Shown here in pieces: positions 1 to 10,700 of a stretch of 64,000 nucleotides of DNA. Every line of letters starts with the position of its first letter. Positions within the stretch are counted from its first letter, which is position 1. Source of the stretch: Vigna angularis (taxonomy: Eukaryota; Streptophyta; Magnoliopsida; Fabales; Fabaceae). Both the position numbers and the translations under genes were made by a program. The DNA lies in assembly GCF_016808095.1 (NCBI RefSeq), contig NC_068970.1, forward strand, positions 14,490,501 to 14,554,500. Reading direction: 5' to 3'. Under the pieces are notes generated by a model. The model saw nothing but the letters and a program-made list of their open reading frames with translations. It made no database searches and was not told where the DNA came from.

Positions 1-489
1 GCCTTTGTGACTGTGCGTTTTCCCTCCACCTCAGCTAGGTCAAATTCCTTTAGTCCAAGTCAGCCCTTGACTAGAGACCACTATGCAAATTGAGAGAATT
101 CAAAAAGGGGTTAAAGTCAAAATATGCAAAATTAAAGGCCTATCTAAGCAAAAATTATTTTTATTTTTTTCCTTTCTTAGATTTTTTCTAAAAGGGAGAG
201 AGACAAATTATTTCAAGACATTTTAAGTATCTAACAACAATTTTACAAAAAACATATTTTAAGACCTTAACTAAAATTTGACTTATTCCTAATTATTTAC
301 AACCTAAAAAAACTAAGAATGGACTTTTAAGAAACTAAAAAGGGAAAAAATAAAGTATTAACAATTACTAAAATAGTCTCCTAGAGTCTTGTTTGGCAAG
401 TTTAATAGTGTAGTTTAACAATTTAGTATGACTTGAAGTGAGACAAATTATTTCATCTTTTACTATCACTTAAGTGTTTGATGCGTCTA
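1..489. other. AT-rich intergenic sequence
   Basis: No gene or clear repeat end is visible. It lies directly upstream of a decayed copia reverse-transcriptase region, so part of it may be further decayed element, but no protein similarity could be read in it. Confidence 0.4.
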
Positions 490-1459
490 TTTAATAGTAT
501 ATGTTGATGACATTGTTCTTACATATAGTGACCACCATGGCATCTTCCAAACAAAATAACACATATGCAATCATTTTCATATCAAAGATCTTAATAAACT
601 CAGATACTGTTTGGGTATTGAGGTAGCACAATTCAACTATGGTATTGTTATATCTCAAAAACAGTATGCATTGAATATTTTGGAGGAAACTAGGTTGATG
701 AATTCAAAACTTGTTGACACACTCATGGATCATAATACCAAACTCCTATCAAATTAGGGAGAACGTATTTCAAATCTTGAGTAGTATAGAAGATTGGTTG
801 GAAAATTAAATTATCTTACAATTACTCATCCTGACATTTTCTTTGCAATCATTATGGTTAGCCAATTTCTCAATTCCCCATGTGAAGATCATTAGAATGC
901 AGTCATTCGTATATTAAAGTACATTTAAGGATCTCTTAAAAAATGTCTATTATATGGTTCCAATAACACACAAAAGTTGTTTATTATTTAGATGTTGATT
1001 GGACATGACCTCCTTCTTGTAGAAGATCCACCTTTTGGTATTGTGTCTCCATTGATAGTAACTTGATTTCTTATAAGAGCAAGAAACAAAATGTTATGGT
1101 AAGATTAGTGCAAAAGTAGAATATAGAGCTATGATCTTAGTCACTTGTGAATTTGTTTGGCTTAAACAATTGCTTAAAGAGTTACAATTTGGAAATGTCA
1201 CTCAAATGACAATTATATGTGACAATCAGACGACTCTTTTTAAGTTATAATTTTTTCTTTCATGAAATGATCAAATACACTGAGATTGATGGTCATTTCA
1301 TTCAGGAGAATATTATATATGGAGACATCAAGATTGAGTTCATTAACTCAAATGATCATGTAGTAGATATTTTCATTAAGTCTTTAACGGGACCAACAAT
1401 TGATTATATTTGTAACAAGTTTGGTACGTACATTTTATATGCACCAACTTGAGAAAGTA
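490..1459 (+). pseudogene. Decayed Ty1/copia pol fragment (reverse transcriptase and RNase H)
   Basis: Conceptual translation shows the copia reverse-transcriptase active-site motif YVDDIVLT at about 497-520. It is followed by LGIEVAQ, then ILEETRL, then YRRLVGKLNYLT, in the order normal for copia RT. An RNase H region follows (ISYKSKKQN near 1068-1095), and then a C-terminal stretch, 1219-1452, that remains open for 77 codons and ends with the typical copia tail motif NKFGTYILYAPT. Several in-frame stops and frame changes interrupt it (for example near 757 and 892), so it is not functional. Gag, protease and integrase are absent upstream. The tail runs straight into an LTR-like sequence at 1460, as expected for the 3' end of a copia element on the plus strand. 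Confidence 0.85.
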
Positions 1460-1652
1460 TGTTAAATATATTGTGTTTTATGTTAATTAGGGAAACATAG
1501 ACTTTTGATATTGTAGATATTATTGATATTGTTTTTTAACAATATCTTTTATTTATCATATTTATTTAAGTTGTCTATATACTTGTATCATTCTTCATTA
1601 TAAATATATTACTCTATGTGTGTTTTAGACACAAGAAAACTAATCTTAAACA
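1460..1652 (+). repeat. 3' LTR of the decayed copia element
   Basis: The sequence starts with TGTTAAATAT seven bases after the pol stop codon and ends with CTTAAACA, giving the TG...CA ends of an LTR. A TATA-like TATAAATATA lies near 1600. No 5' partner LTR is found in the window, so the boundaries rest on the termini and on position after pol. It is about 193 bp long, at the short end for copia LTRs. Confidence 0.65.
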
Positions 1653-1664
1653 TAGTTTTACTAT

Positions 1665-2834
1665 TAGAGATGGCAAAAAAATTTGTATATGCGGGTACCC
1701 GTAGATAAAATCCGCTACGGGTATTCAGTACCTGCAGGTAAAAGGTACTTGCAGTAGCGGGTATTTTAATATCCGCTTATTAACGGGTCGGATTCGGGTA
1801 TCACACTGTCCGTACCCGCGGGTATCTGCTACTCGTTAGAAAAATAAAATTATAATTTTATCCTTTAGTTTCTTTTTCTAATTTTCAGTTAGGCTTTCTT
1901 TTATGTTCCTGAAAAATTGGGTCAAGCCCAAACCCCTTAGGGTTTATTTTTTCAAATCAGAATAAAGATCCTTTTTAGGGTTTTTTCTTCATATCACAAT
2001 AAGGTAACGTAGAAGTGGTGACAACTTAGTATGCAGCAAGGCGACAAAGGTGGCAGAAGGAGTGGTCGACGACATGAGGAGAGGAAACCCTCGCCGCTAA
2101 ACGCAGAAGCCCTCGCCGCGCCATCACCGCGCCCTCGCCGCTACATTGTCGCGCCTTTGCTGTGCTAAGGACGACCCCCTAGGCTGATTGTCCGCTGAAA
2201 AAGAGATGGAGAAGGATATCTCCCTATGCGAAACCCTCTAAGGTTATGGCTGGTGTGCGAACCTGACGTAGAGAAGGGAAGAAGAAGGTCTCCTGACGCG
2301 ACAAAAAAACTTGCAAGTCCACCGCCAACCGCCAACGAAGGCGAGATCATGCCTGAGTCACGCCTCCCACAGTGTCACCATTCTCGTCGCCGCGAGGTTG
2401 TGTCTCTGCTCGAGACGCAGAGCATTCCCGCCCTAAGGTTTGGTTGTCCGCGAGGGAGGGAGAAGAAAGAAGCTTGAAGCTTCTGATGGGCAACAAAGAT
2501 TAACTTGAACAAAGAAGAAGAAGAAGAAGGAGGTTGCTCCCCTTTGTTTGAGAAGAATAAACCCTAGTGGTTCTGATCTAAGAAAGTAAATGGGTTAACC
2601 CATAAAATTTTTTTTCGTATGTTATTATCTTTTTATTATTATTTTTTATTGTTTTCTATTTTTGCTTCCTGCACTTGAGCTTCATACAAGAAAATGGGTA
2701 TTTGCAGGAGAAAATCCGCGGGTTTTTTTTATGCGGGTATCGATGGGTAGCGGGACGGACAACATGTACAGTTTTTTATATGCGAGTCGGGTTCGAGTAT
2801 CACACTATCCGTGCCCGACCCGTTGTCATCCCTA
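1665..2834. mobile_element. hAT-like non-autonomous DNA transposon with perfect 8-bp TSD
   Basis: Terminal inverted repeats TAGAGATGGCAA (left) and TTGTCATCCCTA (right) bound a 1170-bp element. The 8-bp duplication TTTACTAT sits at 1657-1664 and 2835-2842 and is identical on both sides; 8 bp is diagnostic of the hAT superfamily. The subterminal DNA is rich in GGGTACCCG- and CGGGTA-type words on both sides, so the TIRs extend imperfectly. The interior (about 2030-2500) is distinctly GC-rich, with CCCTCGCCGC repeats, unlike the surrounding AT-rich DNA. No transposase was recognised, so it is probably mobilised in trans. Its right copy of the terminal pattern resembles a shorter element at 10836-11157. 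Confidence 0.85.
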
Positions 2835-2842
2835 TTTACTAT

Positions 2843-4184
2843 ATTCAATAAATATAATTTTTAAAATACTTATTATAAGAGTCAATACATTTATTAATTA
2901 CTATTCATGTAAACTCTTTTATTAGTTGAGAATACATTTATTATCGTTGTTATTCTCTTTTAAATAAAGGTACCATTGTTGATTTTCCCCTTTACAATTT
3001 CCCTTGTTAACTTAAACACTACATTTCCATAACCACCACTCTAAGTGAGGAATTGCTCGATAAAAAACGGAAGGAAAAGAAAAGTTAAATACATGAATTT
3101 GTTAGTTTAGGTAAGGCAAATGATAGGTTGGATGAAAGTGAGTTAATATGATAAAAATATAAAGTTGACATGTTCATCTAAAGATAAAAAATATAGATAG
3201 GTTGTGAAAGGGTTTACCCAAACACAAAAACTATAATTTGGAAATATTGATATTGTATCAATGTTGAGACGATAAATCTAAATCAAATATTGATATAGGC
3301 AAGATTAGGATAAATGCCAAGACAAATTGCCTTAGATCAAAGGTTGAAATTGACTAGTCCAAGACGAATGTTAAGAAGGATTGACCCAAATTAAAGGTCA
3401 AGATTGTGCCCTTAGAATTGAAGATCAAAACTAATCAAAAGTTGAGATAGACATGCTAAACTAAAAAATTGAGAATAATTTATCCAAGTCAAAAATCGAG
3501 TTAAATCGAAAATCGAGATAAGTTGATCCGAATTAATGGTTAAGAATAATTAACCTAAAATAAAAGTCCAATAATATATTTTAAAAAGTTAATATTCTTT
3601 CATGTTTAAGAAAAAAACCATGTACCTAGACCATAAAACTTTTCGTAAACATTTTTATTTTATAAACTTTTTTAGTAAAGATATTTTTAATATTATGAAC
3701 TTATTTATCTCCAAATCAGACTTGAAATCAAAACTAGATTGAACCAAATTGAGATACATATAAAATATATTTTTATGAGAAACCATGCATTAAAAGACTT
3801 TCTAATAAATTAATTTGTGTAAAAAGAAGTAAGTTATTTTCTCTCTCTTTTTGTTTTACCGTTAGTCTTTGCAATAATTATTAATTTTATATATTTTCTA
3901 AATAGTAAATTTACACTCGAGATGATTATCATATAGATGTAGATGATGTATTATTTAGTTTAATATTTAAATGATATATAGTCTGATGTCGAAACTTTAG
4001 ACAATATTTGAATTATACCCAAAACTCAGGTTTATTTTTAAGTTAATATTTAAAATAAAGAGTTTAATGACTTTTATCTTATATATTTTTTATTTAAAAT
4101 AATTACAGACTCTTTATAAATTATGAACCGATAGATGAATGTTCAACCCTAAAATTTTAAATATTATTAATTCTCATTCTACCT
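2843..4184. other. Intergenic sequence between two DNA transposons
   Basis: No gene was recognised. The stretch 3239-3560 contains loosely repeated motifs (see the separate repeat entry). The remainder is AT-rich and without features that can be supported. Confidence 0.5.
3239..3560. repeat. Degenerate tandem repeat, roughly 45-bp units
   Basis: Motifs such as AAGGTTGAAATTGAC, AAGGTCAAGATTG, AAAAGTTGAGATAGAC, AAAATCGAGATAAG and AATGGTTAAGAATAA recur about every 40-50 bases. Each is followed by a GATCCAAATTAA-like word. The copies are strongly diverged. It looks like an old minisatellite, perhaps inside a retroelement LTR, but no boundaries can be given. Confidence 0.4.
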
Positions 4185-5455
4185 TATTAAATGTGATTTT
4201 TTTTCTTATATAATATAGTTTTATTTTTAATTTACGTATACAACACATTTTAGATAATATTTACATGAATAACACAGTTTTTTTTAAGTCAGAATTCGGT
4301 TTTTGGCAAACCGAATTCTCACTTCTTATGATGTTAGAATTCATTTGTTCAGAAACCGAATTCTGATTTTGTTCTTTCGAAAATTTCAAAATGGAAAATG
4401 ATACTTCAACAATAAATTTTGACAATATTTTGACACGAGACATGTGTCAAAATGTGAGTGGTCCATATGAAAAAAAAATTTAAAAATAAAAATGACGTGG
4501 AAAGAGAATTGGGGGAAGGGTTTGAAAGTGAAAAGGTTCATTTTCTCTTTTCAGAATTTGAATCTGAGGCAAGGTGAGAGAGAACCCAAGCTTAGAGAGA
4601 GAAAGCGAACCCTAGAGTGAGTCCCGCTCCCTCCCACCCAGCCAACTCGCCTCTTCCTAGAAACGTGTCGGTGCAAGCGTGGTCCGCCGGAGTTTCGCGT
4701 GACGAAGTGGTGTCCGTTCCGGTGACCGATAGCGTTGGAAGCTTTGATTGGAACCATCAACGACAAAGACGTGTTTTGAGCTACCGCCGTTTACGTCTAC
4801 TCACCCACCCAATCATTGTGGTTCGTCTTCCTTAGAGCATCGCGGTCCTTTGTCCGTTGGAGTGTCGTCGTCGACGTTTACCCACCCACCCATCTTGCTC
4901 CGTGCCACCCACCGAGAGGCGTTGGTGTTCATTAAAGCGTGGTCGGACTGTCTTTGTTCATTAAATGTTGGTTTAGTTTGTTTAAATTTGTTATGACATT
5001 TATGTGTTGTTGTGTTTTTTGGATATTTTTCAAGGTATGGTTTAGTGTAGGTTGAAGTTGTGTAGAAGATTTAGTGGTTGATGGCGTTTTTGGGTGGAAA
5101 GTATGAAGTTTTTTTCTAATTTTTTTGACCATTTACGGGTTTAGTTCTTTCGACACAATTATTATGCCATTTATATACAATTCCATGTCTAAGGAACCAT
5201 TTTTTTGTAAAACTCATGGTGGAGAAACTACAGTGGTAGCAAAGGCAAAATAAGTGAGGACTTCAGGCAAATGTTTTGCACAACCAGGTCAACTACGTAC
5301 AGCACTTGCACACTCCAAGCCAACCAAACTTGTAAGTTTTTAATGTTTATTTCTGCAAATACAAAATTTTATTGTTTCATTGATATGTTAAATAACATTA
5401 TTTGTATTTTGGACTTTGTTTGATGTCGGTATGATTGTGGTGTTATTGTTTTGAA

Positions 5456-5706
5456 ATTTATGGAGTTGTGGGATGTCGCTGAGGAATACGAAAGCAACAC
5501 AATGCCCACCTACAGAAATGTAAGGTATAAAATTTTTCATTTTTTGGAGCTTTGATAGAAGATGTTGCATTTTATTGATATATTGTGCATTTATCTCTTT
5601 GCAGGAGGAACTGCAACAGGTTAGGGAGAAATATGTTTGTGATTGGATCTTGGATGTGGACAATGTGCAGAGGGATGAAGTGTTGCAAGATTTAGGCCTT
5701 ATGTAG
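5456..5706 (+). pseudogene. Exon-like coding remnant inside the MULE
   Basis: Two open blocks with plant-like splice signals can be read. The first, about 5456-5520, encodes FMELWDVAEEYESNTMPTYRN and is followed by GTAAGG. The second begins after TTTGCAG near 5604 and encodes EELQQVREKYVCDWILDVDN, then a further QRDEVLQDLGLM, and ends in TAG at 5704-5706. The acidic, charged composition and the intron-like T-rich spacer look like genuine coding sequence. No family was recognised. It may be host sequence captured by the element or a leftover of an element-encoded protein. Confidence 0.4.
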
Positions 5707-6519
5707 ATGTTGTTGAATAGGAATTTTTGCAATATGATTGATGTTTTGTTTACAACCTTTTGAATATGTATTGATGAGGTCTGAATATACATATTTTTTG
5801 CTAGAAATGTTCAAAGAAATGTATTGGTTACATTTATTGATAATCAAATTTGAAGATGAGAATGATCATTGTGTACGATATATGTACTGTATAGGGTTCT
5901 ATGTAGGAATAAAAGATGAAAGGTGCAAAATATTTGGCTTAAGTGTGATTGAATGCGTCAACATGAATTGTATGTCCACTAAGAACAAAATAGTTATTAT
6001 TATTAAATTAATAATAAAAATAATAAAACTAAAAGTAATAATAATAATATAAGATGTTATTTAATATATTTGAAAATATTAAAATATATTAAAATAAATT
6101 AGTTATTTATCAATTTTAATTTAAAAACAAAATTTTAAAAAAAATGTTAAACGGTTTTTGAAGTTTAACATATTTTTAAAAATTCTGTTTTTTTATTTAA
6201 ATTTTAATTAATAATTAACTTGGTTTAATATTTTAACGTAATATTTTTGAATTTAACAAATTTCTTAATTAATTTTATTACAAAATTTAGAAAATATTTA
6301 ATTTATTTTAATATAATTTAATATATGTTATTATTTTAATAATTATTATGAAAATTGTAATAATGAAACTAAAAATAAAAATAAATATAATAATATTAAT
6401 AATTATAATGTAAAATTTTATTTAATATATTGTAACATATTAAATAATATTAGAATAAATTAATTATTTGTTAATTTTAAATTAAAAGAAAAATTTTAAA
6501 AATATTTAAAAGCTAATAT

Positions 6520-6640
6520 ATTCAACGGTTTTTGGAAACCGTTTAAGCCTTCAAAGAAAATGTTTTAAGCTTTCAGCATTTTTGGAAAACTGTTAAAGTC
6601 TTAGATGATTTTCGCAAACCGTTGAAGATTTCCAGTATAT
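6520..6640. repeat. Short hairpin repeats inside the MULE right arm
   Basis: The words ACGGTTTTTGGAAACCGTTTAAG, TTTTTGGAAAACTGTTAAAG and TTTTCGCAAACCGTTGAAG follow one another about every 40 bases. Each can fold on itself through its GGTTT/AAACC arms. They echo the GGTTT/AAACC words in the TIRs. Confidence 0.5.
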
Positions 6641-6863
6641 ACTTTTGAAAGAATAAAATCAGAATTCGATTTCTGAACAACCAAATTCTAACATATTTTT
6701 TTGTAAAAAGTTTCAAAATAAGAAGTGAGAATTCAGTTTCCTAAAAATTGAATTCTGAAGTTTTACAAAACCGTGCTATTCATGTAAATATTATCTACTG
6801 TGTGTTATATACGTAGATTAAAAATAAAACTATGTTATATAAGAAAAAAAATCTATTAAATGT

Positions 6864-7719
6864 ATATGTCGTAGAGTACTCAAAAGCTACTTTATTTATG
6901 GAAGCCCTTTTCCAACTTTAACTTTATATTGACAAAAACTATGATTTACATAGAACTAATAAAAATTGATCTATTACTATCTTAAATATGGATTTCATAA
7001 AATTAAGTTAGATTGTAGATTAAACTTCTAAAATTCTTTAATTAAATTAGAATATATTTATAATCGTATTTTAAAAATAAATTCAACGTGAACTAAATCA
7101 ACACACACATATCTTTATTTGTAAAATTACCTGATAATTCATCCTCACATCAGTAAATATTTACGAAACCAATACATTTTCATGAAAATATGATTTAAAT
7201 TATGTCTTCCCATTATAACATTTCTCTTAAGTTTATTAATCATGAATTAGTATAAACATTTCTAATTGAGTATAAACCACGAATATTTAATACTCTAGTT
7301 TAATTTAGCACTGTAACAATTGTACAATTTTAATTTTGATTTATTACATGATTTACAAAAATAAAAATAAAATTATAATAAAGGTAAACAACTAATGAAA
7401 AAGTACTGTTTATTATACTGATTAAGTTTAAACTGAAAGTAATTTTAAACTATTAGTACGAAATAGATATTATATATATTCTCTAAATCCATCGAATTGA
7501 ATATTCCCAAATCCAATTCTGGCTGGGAGTGTGTAAAGCGTTAAGAACTATAGTAGCCCCGGTAAGGGTTACTAATTAGAGGTAACACCTATCGAATGGA
7601 AGCTACTAGAAGCCCAATCCGTCAAGAAAAGTCTAGACCCGTCATGTAAGTAACTCAGTCGCCTCGGTTACCATAAAAGCCGAAGAAAGCACTCCGCCGC
7701 GCTCACACAGAGAAAGAAA
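6864..7719. promoter_or_regulatory. Intergenic and presumed promoter region of the HIP gene
   Basis: The distal part is AT-rich without features. From about 7540 the base composition becomes balanced and no TATA box stands out near the gene. The last about 40 bases before the ATG are the likely 5' UTR (CCGCCGCGCTCACACAG then GAAAGAAA). The transcription start cannot be fixed from sequence alone. Confidence 0.4.
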
Positions 7720-10700
7720 ATGGATGCATCCAAACTCAATCAATTGAAGCATTTCATCGAACAGTGCAAGTCCAACCCTTCCCTCCTCGCCGATCCTTCA
7801 CTTTCTTTCTTCCGCGACTACCTCGAAAGGTGAATAAGTTCAATTCGATCATCATTCATATTAGCGTCTTCCAAACCACGCTTCTATTAAGTTACTAACT
7901 TTTTGCTTTTTTTGATTATTCCTCCCAGTCTCGGCGCCAAGCTTCCCGAATCTGCATACTCTAAATCGGTACCCTAGCGTTACTTGCCGCTACTTTTTTA
8001 ATTTTCGCGCGTTGTGTGTGAATCCTTACGTAATATGTGATGCTTTGTGTTGCGTACGGTAGAGGGACGTGGAGAGCGATGACGACATAGAGGATGTTGC
8101 GGAGGAACAAGAAAAGGTGGAAGAAGTAGAGGAAGATGAAATAATTGAATCCGATGTTGAGCTCGAGGGTGAAACATGCGAGCCTGATGATGATCCTCCG
8201 CAGAAGGTTTTATTTTGTTTAACTTTTAGAATAAACGTAATTAGTTTAGTTGATTTTGGTTGCATTTGGGATTTTTGTTATGGAAAATGTGTGTCACTTT
8301 TCAGATGGGAGACCCCTCTGTTGAGGTCACTGAAGAGAGTCGCGACGCATCGCAGATGGCAAAAGTTAAAGCCATGGAAGCTATTTCCGAAGGTATCCTT
8401 CATCGTACAGTGTATAATGCTGATGCATTTATGTGATTAATTTATTTGTTTTTACATAGTAATTGTTGGGTATAACAATGCACAAGAAATGGAATCACAA
8501 ACGCGATAAAGAAGACAACTGGTCGTACGTATCAGTATCAACGATTCTTTGAAGGGACAATAAGTAATTTGTTTTTAGATAGTGATTGTTGGGTAGTGTA
8601 TGGATCCACAAGCAATACGCAAGAAATGAAATTACAAACGCAATAAGGAAGACGACTGGTCGTATGTATTTGTGTCAATGATTCTTTGAAGGGACGAAAA
8701 ACAATTCTATACCGTATGGTATATAGCAATTTTTTAATGGCTTGGGTTCTGAATTCCTGTTGATGGTTAGTGATAGGCCAACCAGTATTTACAGAAACAT
8801 TCAAGACAGGTTCTTGAATGACTTTTATTAAGAACCAAACTGTTCTGTAAATGTGACAGGATTACAACAATGTTCCTCCAACACAAAGCTCTTTCGAGAG
8901 GACCTTAACTCTCCCCCAAAACCCTTTTCCTCCAAAACTCTTGATAAAACCGCTAACAACAGTCTCTCACAGACTATATATAATAGTATGTTATACAACA
9001 CAACAGGAGGTTATAACTGTCTCCTTTATTTATTTCTTCTAGTATAAACCATCCCACTGAACCTATCAATACCCCGCCCAAGAAGTTTCATCTTGTCCTC
9101 AAGGTGAAAATTTGGAAACTCTGAGGATAGAAGCAGAAGACTCCCAACTGTTCTCAATCTCCGGAAGTTTTTGCCATTTGAACAACACTTCTAATGCACA
9201 TGTAGAATTAGTGCATGTATCTAGCAACTTTTCTGGAATGACTTCCAACATATATTCTTCAGATAGCATTGGGGGTAAGGGTTGAGAGGAAACATCTTTA
9301 AGTGCTGACTTGAGCAAGGAAACAAGAAAGATTGGAGGAATGGCACTGTGTTCTGGTAAGAGCAACTTGTAAGTGACTTGGCCAATGCGTTCCACCACCT
9401 AATAAGGACCATAATAGCGAGGACTTAATTTTTCATTAGGTTTCCTGCTAAGGATTTGAATCTATATGGTCGGATCTTTAGAAAAACCCAATCTCCTTCA
9501 TTATAAACCACATCCTTCCTGTGCTTGTTGGCTTGAAGCCTATTCTGGTCTTGTGCTCTGCACAAGTTATCTTTTAATGCTTTTAAAATCACATCTTGTT
9601 CATCTTGCATCTGATTTACGTTTTTGTGCCTTTCAAAACTAGAGGGGGATCATGTCCATATAAGCCTTGAATGGCCTCATCTGAGAAGCTCCAAAATCCA
9701 GCATAGCAATCACCTTCTCTTCCCCTGTGTCCTCAAACTTTCATGATTTCTTGGTAGTCAGTCCAGCCAAAGTAAACATGGACAGTTGTAAAATTTGCTC
9801 ACTTGCATTGCACTTCAGCAATTCCTACATACCTCCCAATAAGTCATCCGTATCTACTCCCTCTTCAGTAACTAACAACATGTGAAATTGTTTATTGTGG
9901 CAGACATGGGTTGGACCAAACTTTTCATCACATCTGAAACACAACCCTTTCTTAATCTTGTTCTGCATTTCTTCATCTGTCAAGCATCTAAAGGATGATC
10001 CTCTATTTCATTGTGAACCCTGGTTTCTCCCAACCAAATTGTTTATGCCTCCTACTTCATTTCCTTTTTCCGTAGCAGCCACTTGAGAATTTCCCTCTCG
10101 CCCAAAAGTTCTAGTCATCCAATTAGATATAGATATTGTCACAGCCTTATTGTCAATAGAACCCTTTCCTTTAGATAAAACTTTAATTTTATCTTCAACC
10201 ATTTGGGCTGTCATCATCAGGTCAGCCAAATTTGAAGGTTTATACAGCTTGACATCAGCCTTGATCTCATCCTTTAACCCATTCAAGAATATCTGAATAA
10301 GATAATATTGATTCATTCCTTTTAACAACCTTGAATATTGCTACATATTGTTCTACATTTCTTGTTTGTTTCAACGCCTGCAAAACTTCAAAAGGATTTC
10401 TCAACATATTTGGCTGAAAACGTTGCACCATTGCTATCTTGAAAGATTCCTAAGTGGGATATTGGTTGCAAGATTCCCACCATTGAAACCAATTTAAAGC
10501 TTTTCCCTCCAAGGCCACCATCATTGCTTGCATTCTTTCAACCTCGGAGACTTCTTGCAAACGAAGATATCTGTCCAATCTATTTGGTCCAGCCAAAAGC
10601 ATCTTCCCTTATAAAGATTTGTATATCCAATTTGTGCCACCTTGAACTGGCATTTACTTTGCTGTCTTGATCTTTTTCAACAATCTTTTGGGTCGAAAAA

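Larger units (their letters stand above)
4195..6853. mobile_element. Mutator-like element (MULE) with long TIRs and perfect 10-bp TSD
   Basis: The first about 88 bases (4195-4282) match the reverse complement of the last about 88 (6766-6853) with few differences. Shared words include GTTTTATTTTTAAT and TAATATTTACATGAATA. The target-site duplication TATTAAATGT at 4185-4194 and 6854-6863 is identical. Long TIRs with a 9-11 bp TSD are the hallmark of Mutator-like elements. Inside both ends lie short hairpin-forming AGAATTCGGTTT / AAACCGAATTCT words. The 2659-bp interior has no recognisable MuDR transposase. It does contain a GC-rich block (4560-4960) and a short exon-like coding stretch (about 5456-5706), which leaves open a Pack-MULE or a deleted autonomous element. 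Confidence 0.85.

Noticed and set aside
8069..8440. 123-codon frame as a stand-alone acidic protein
   Set aside because: It is HIP exon 3 read through its intron into exon 4 in the wrong phase.
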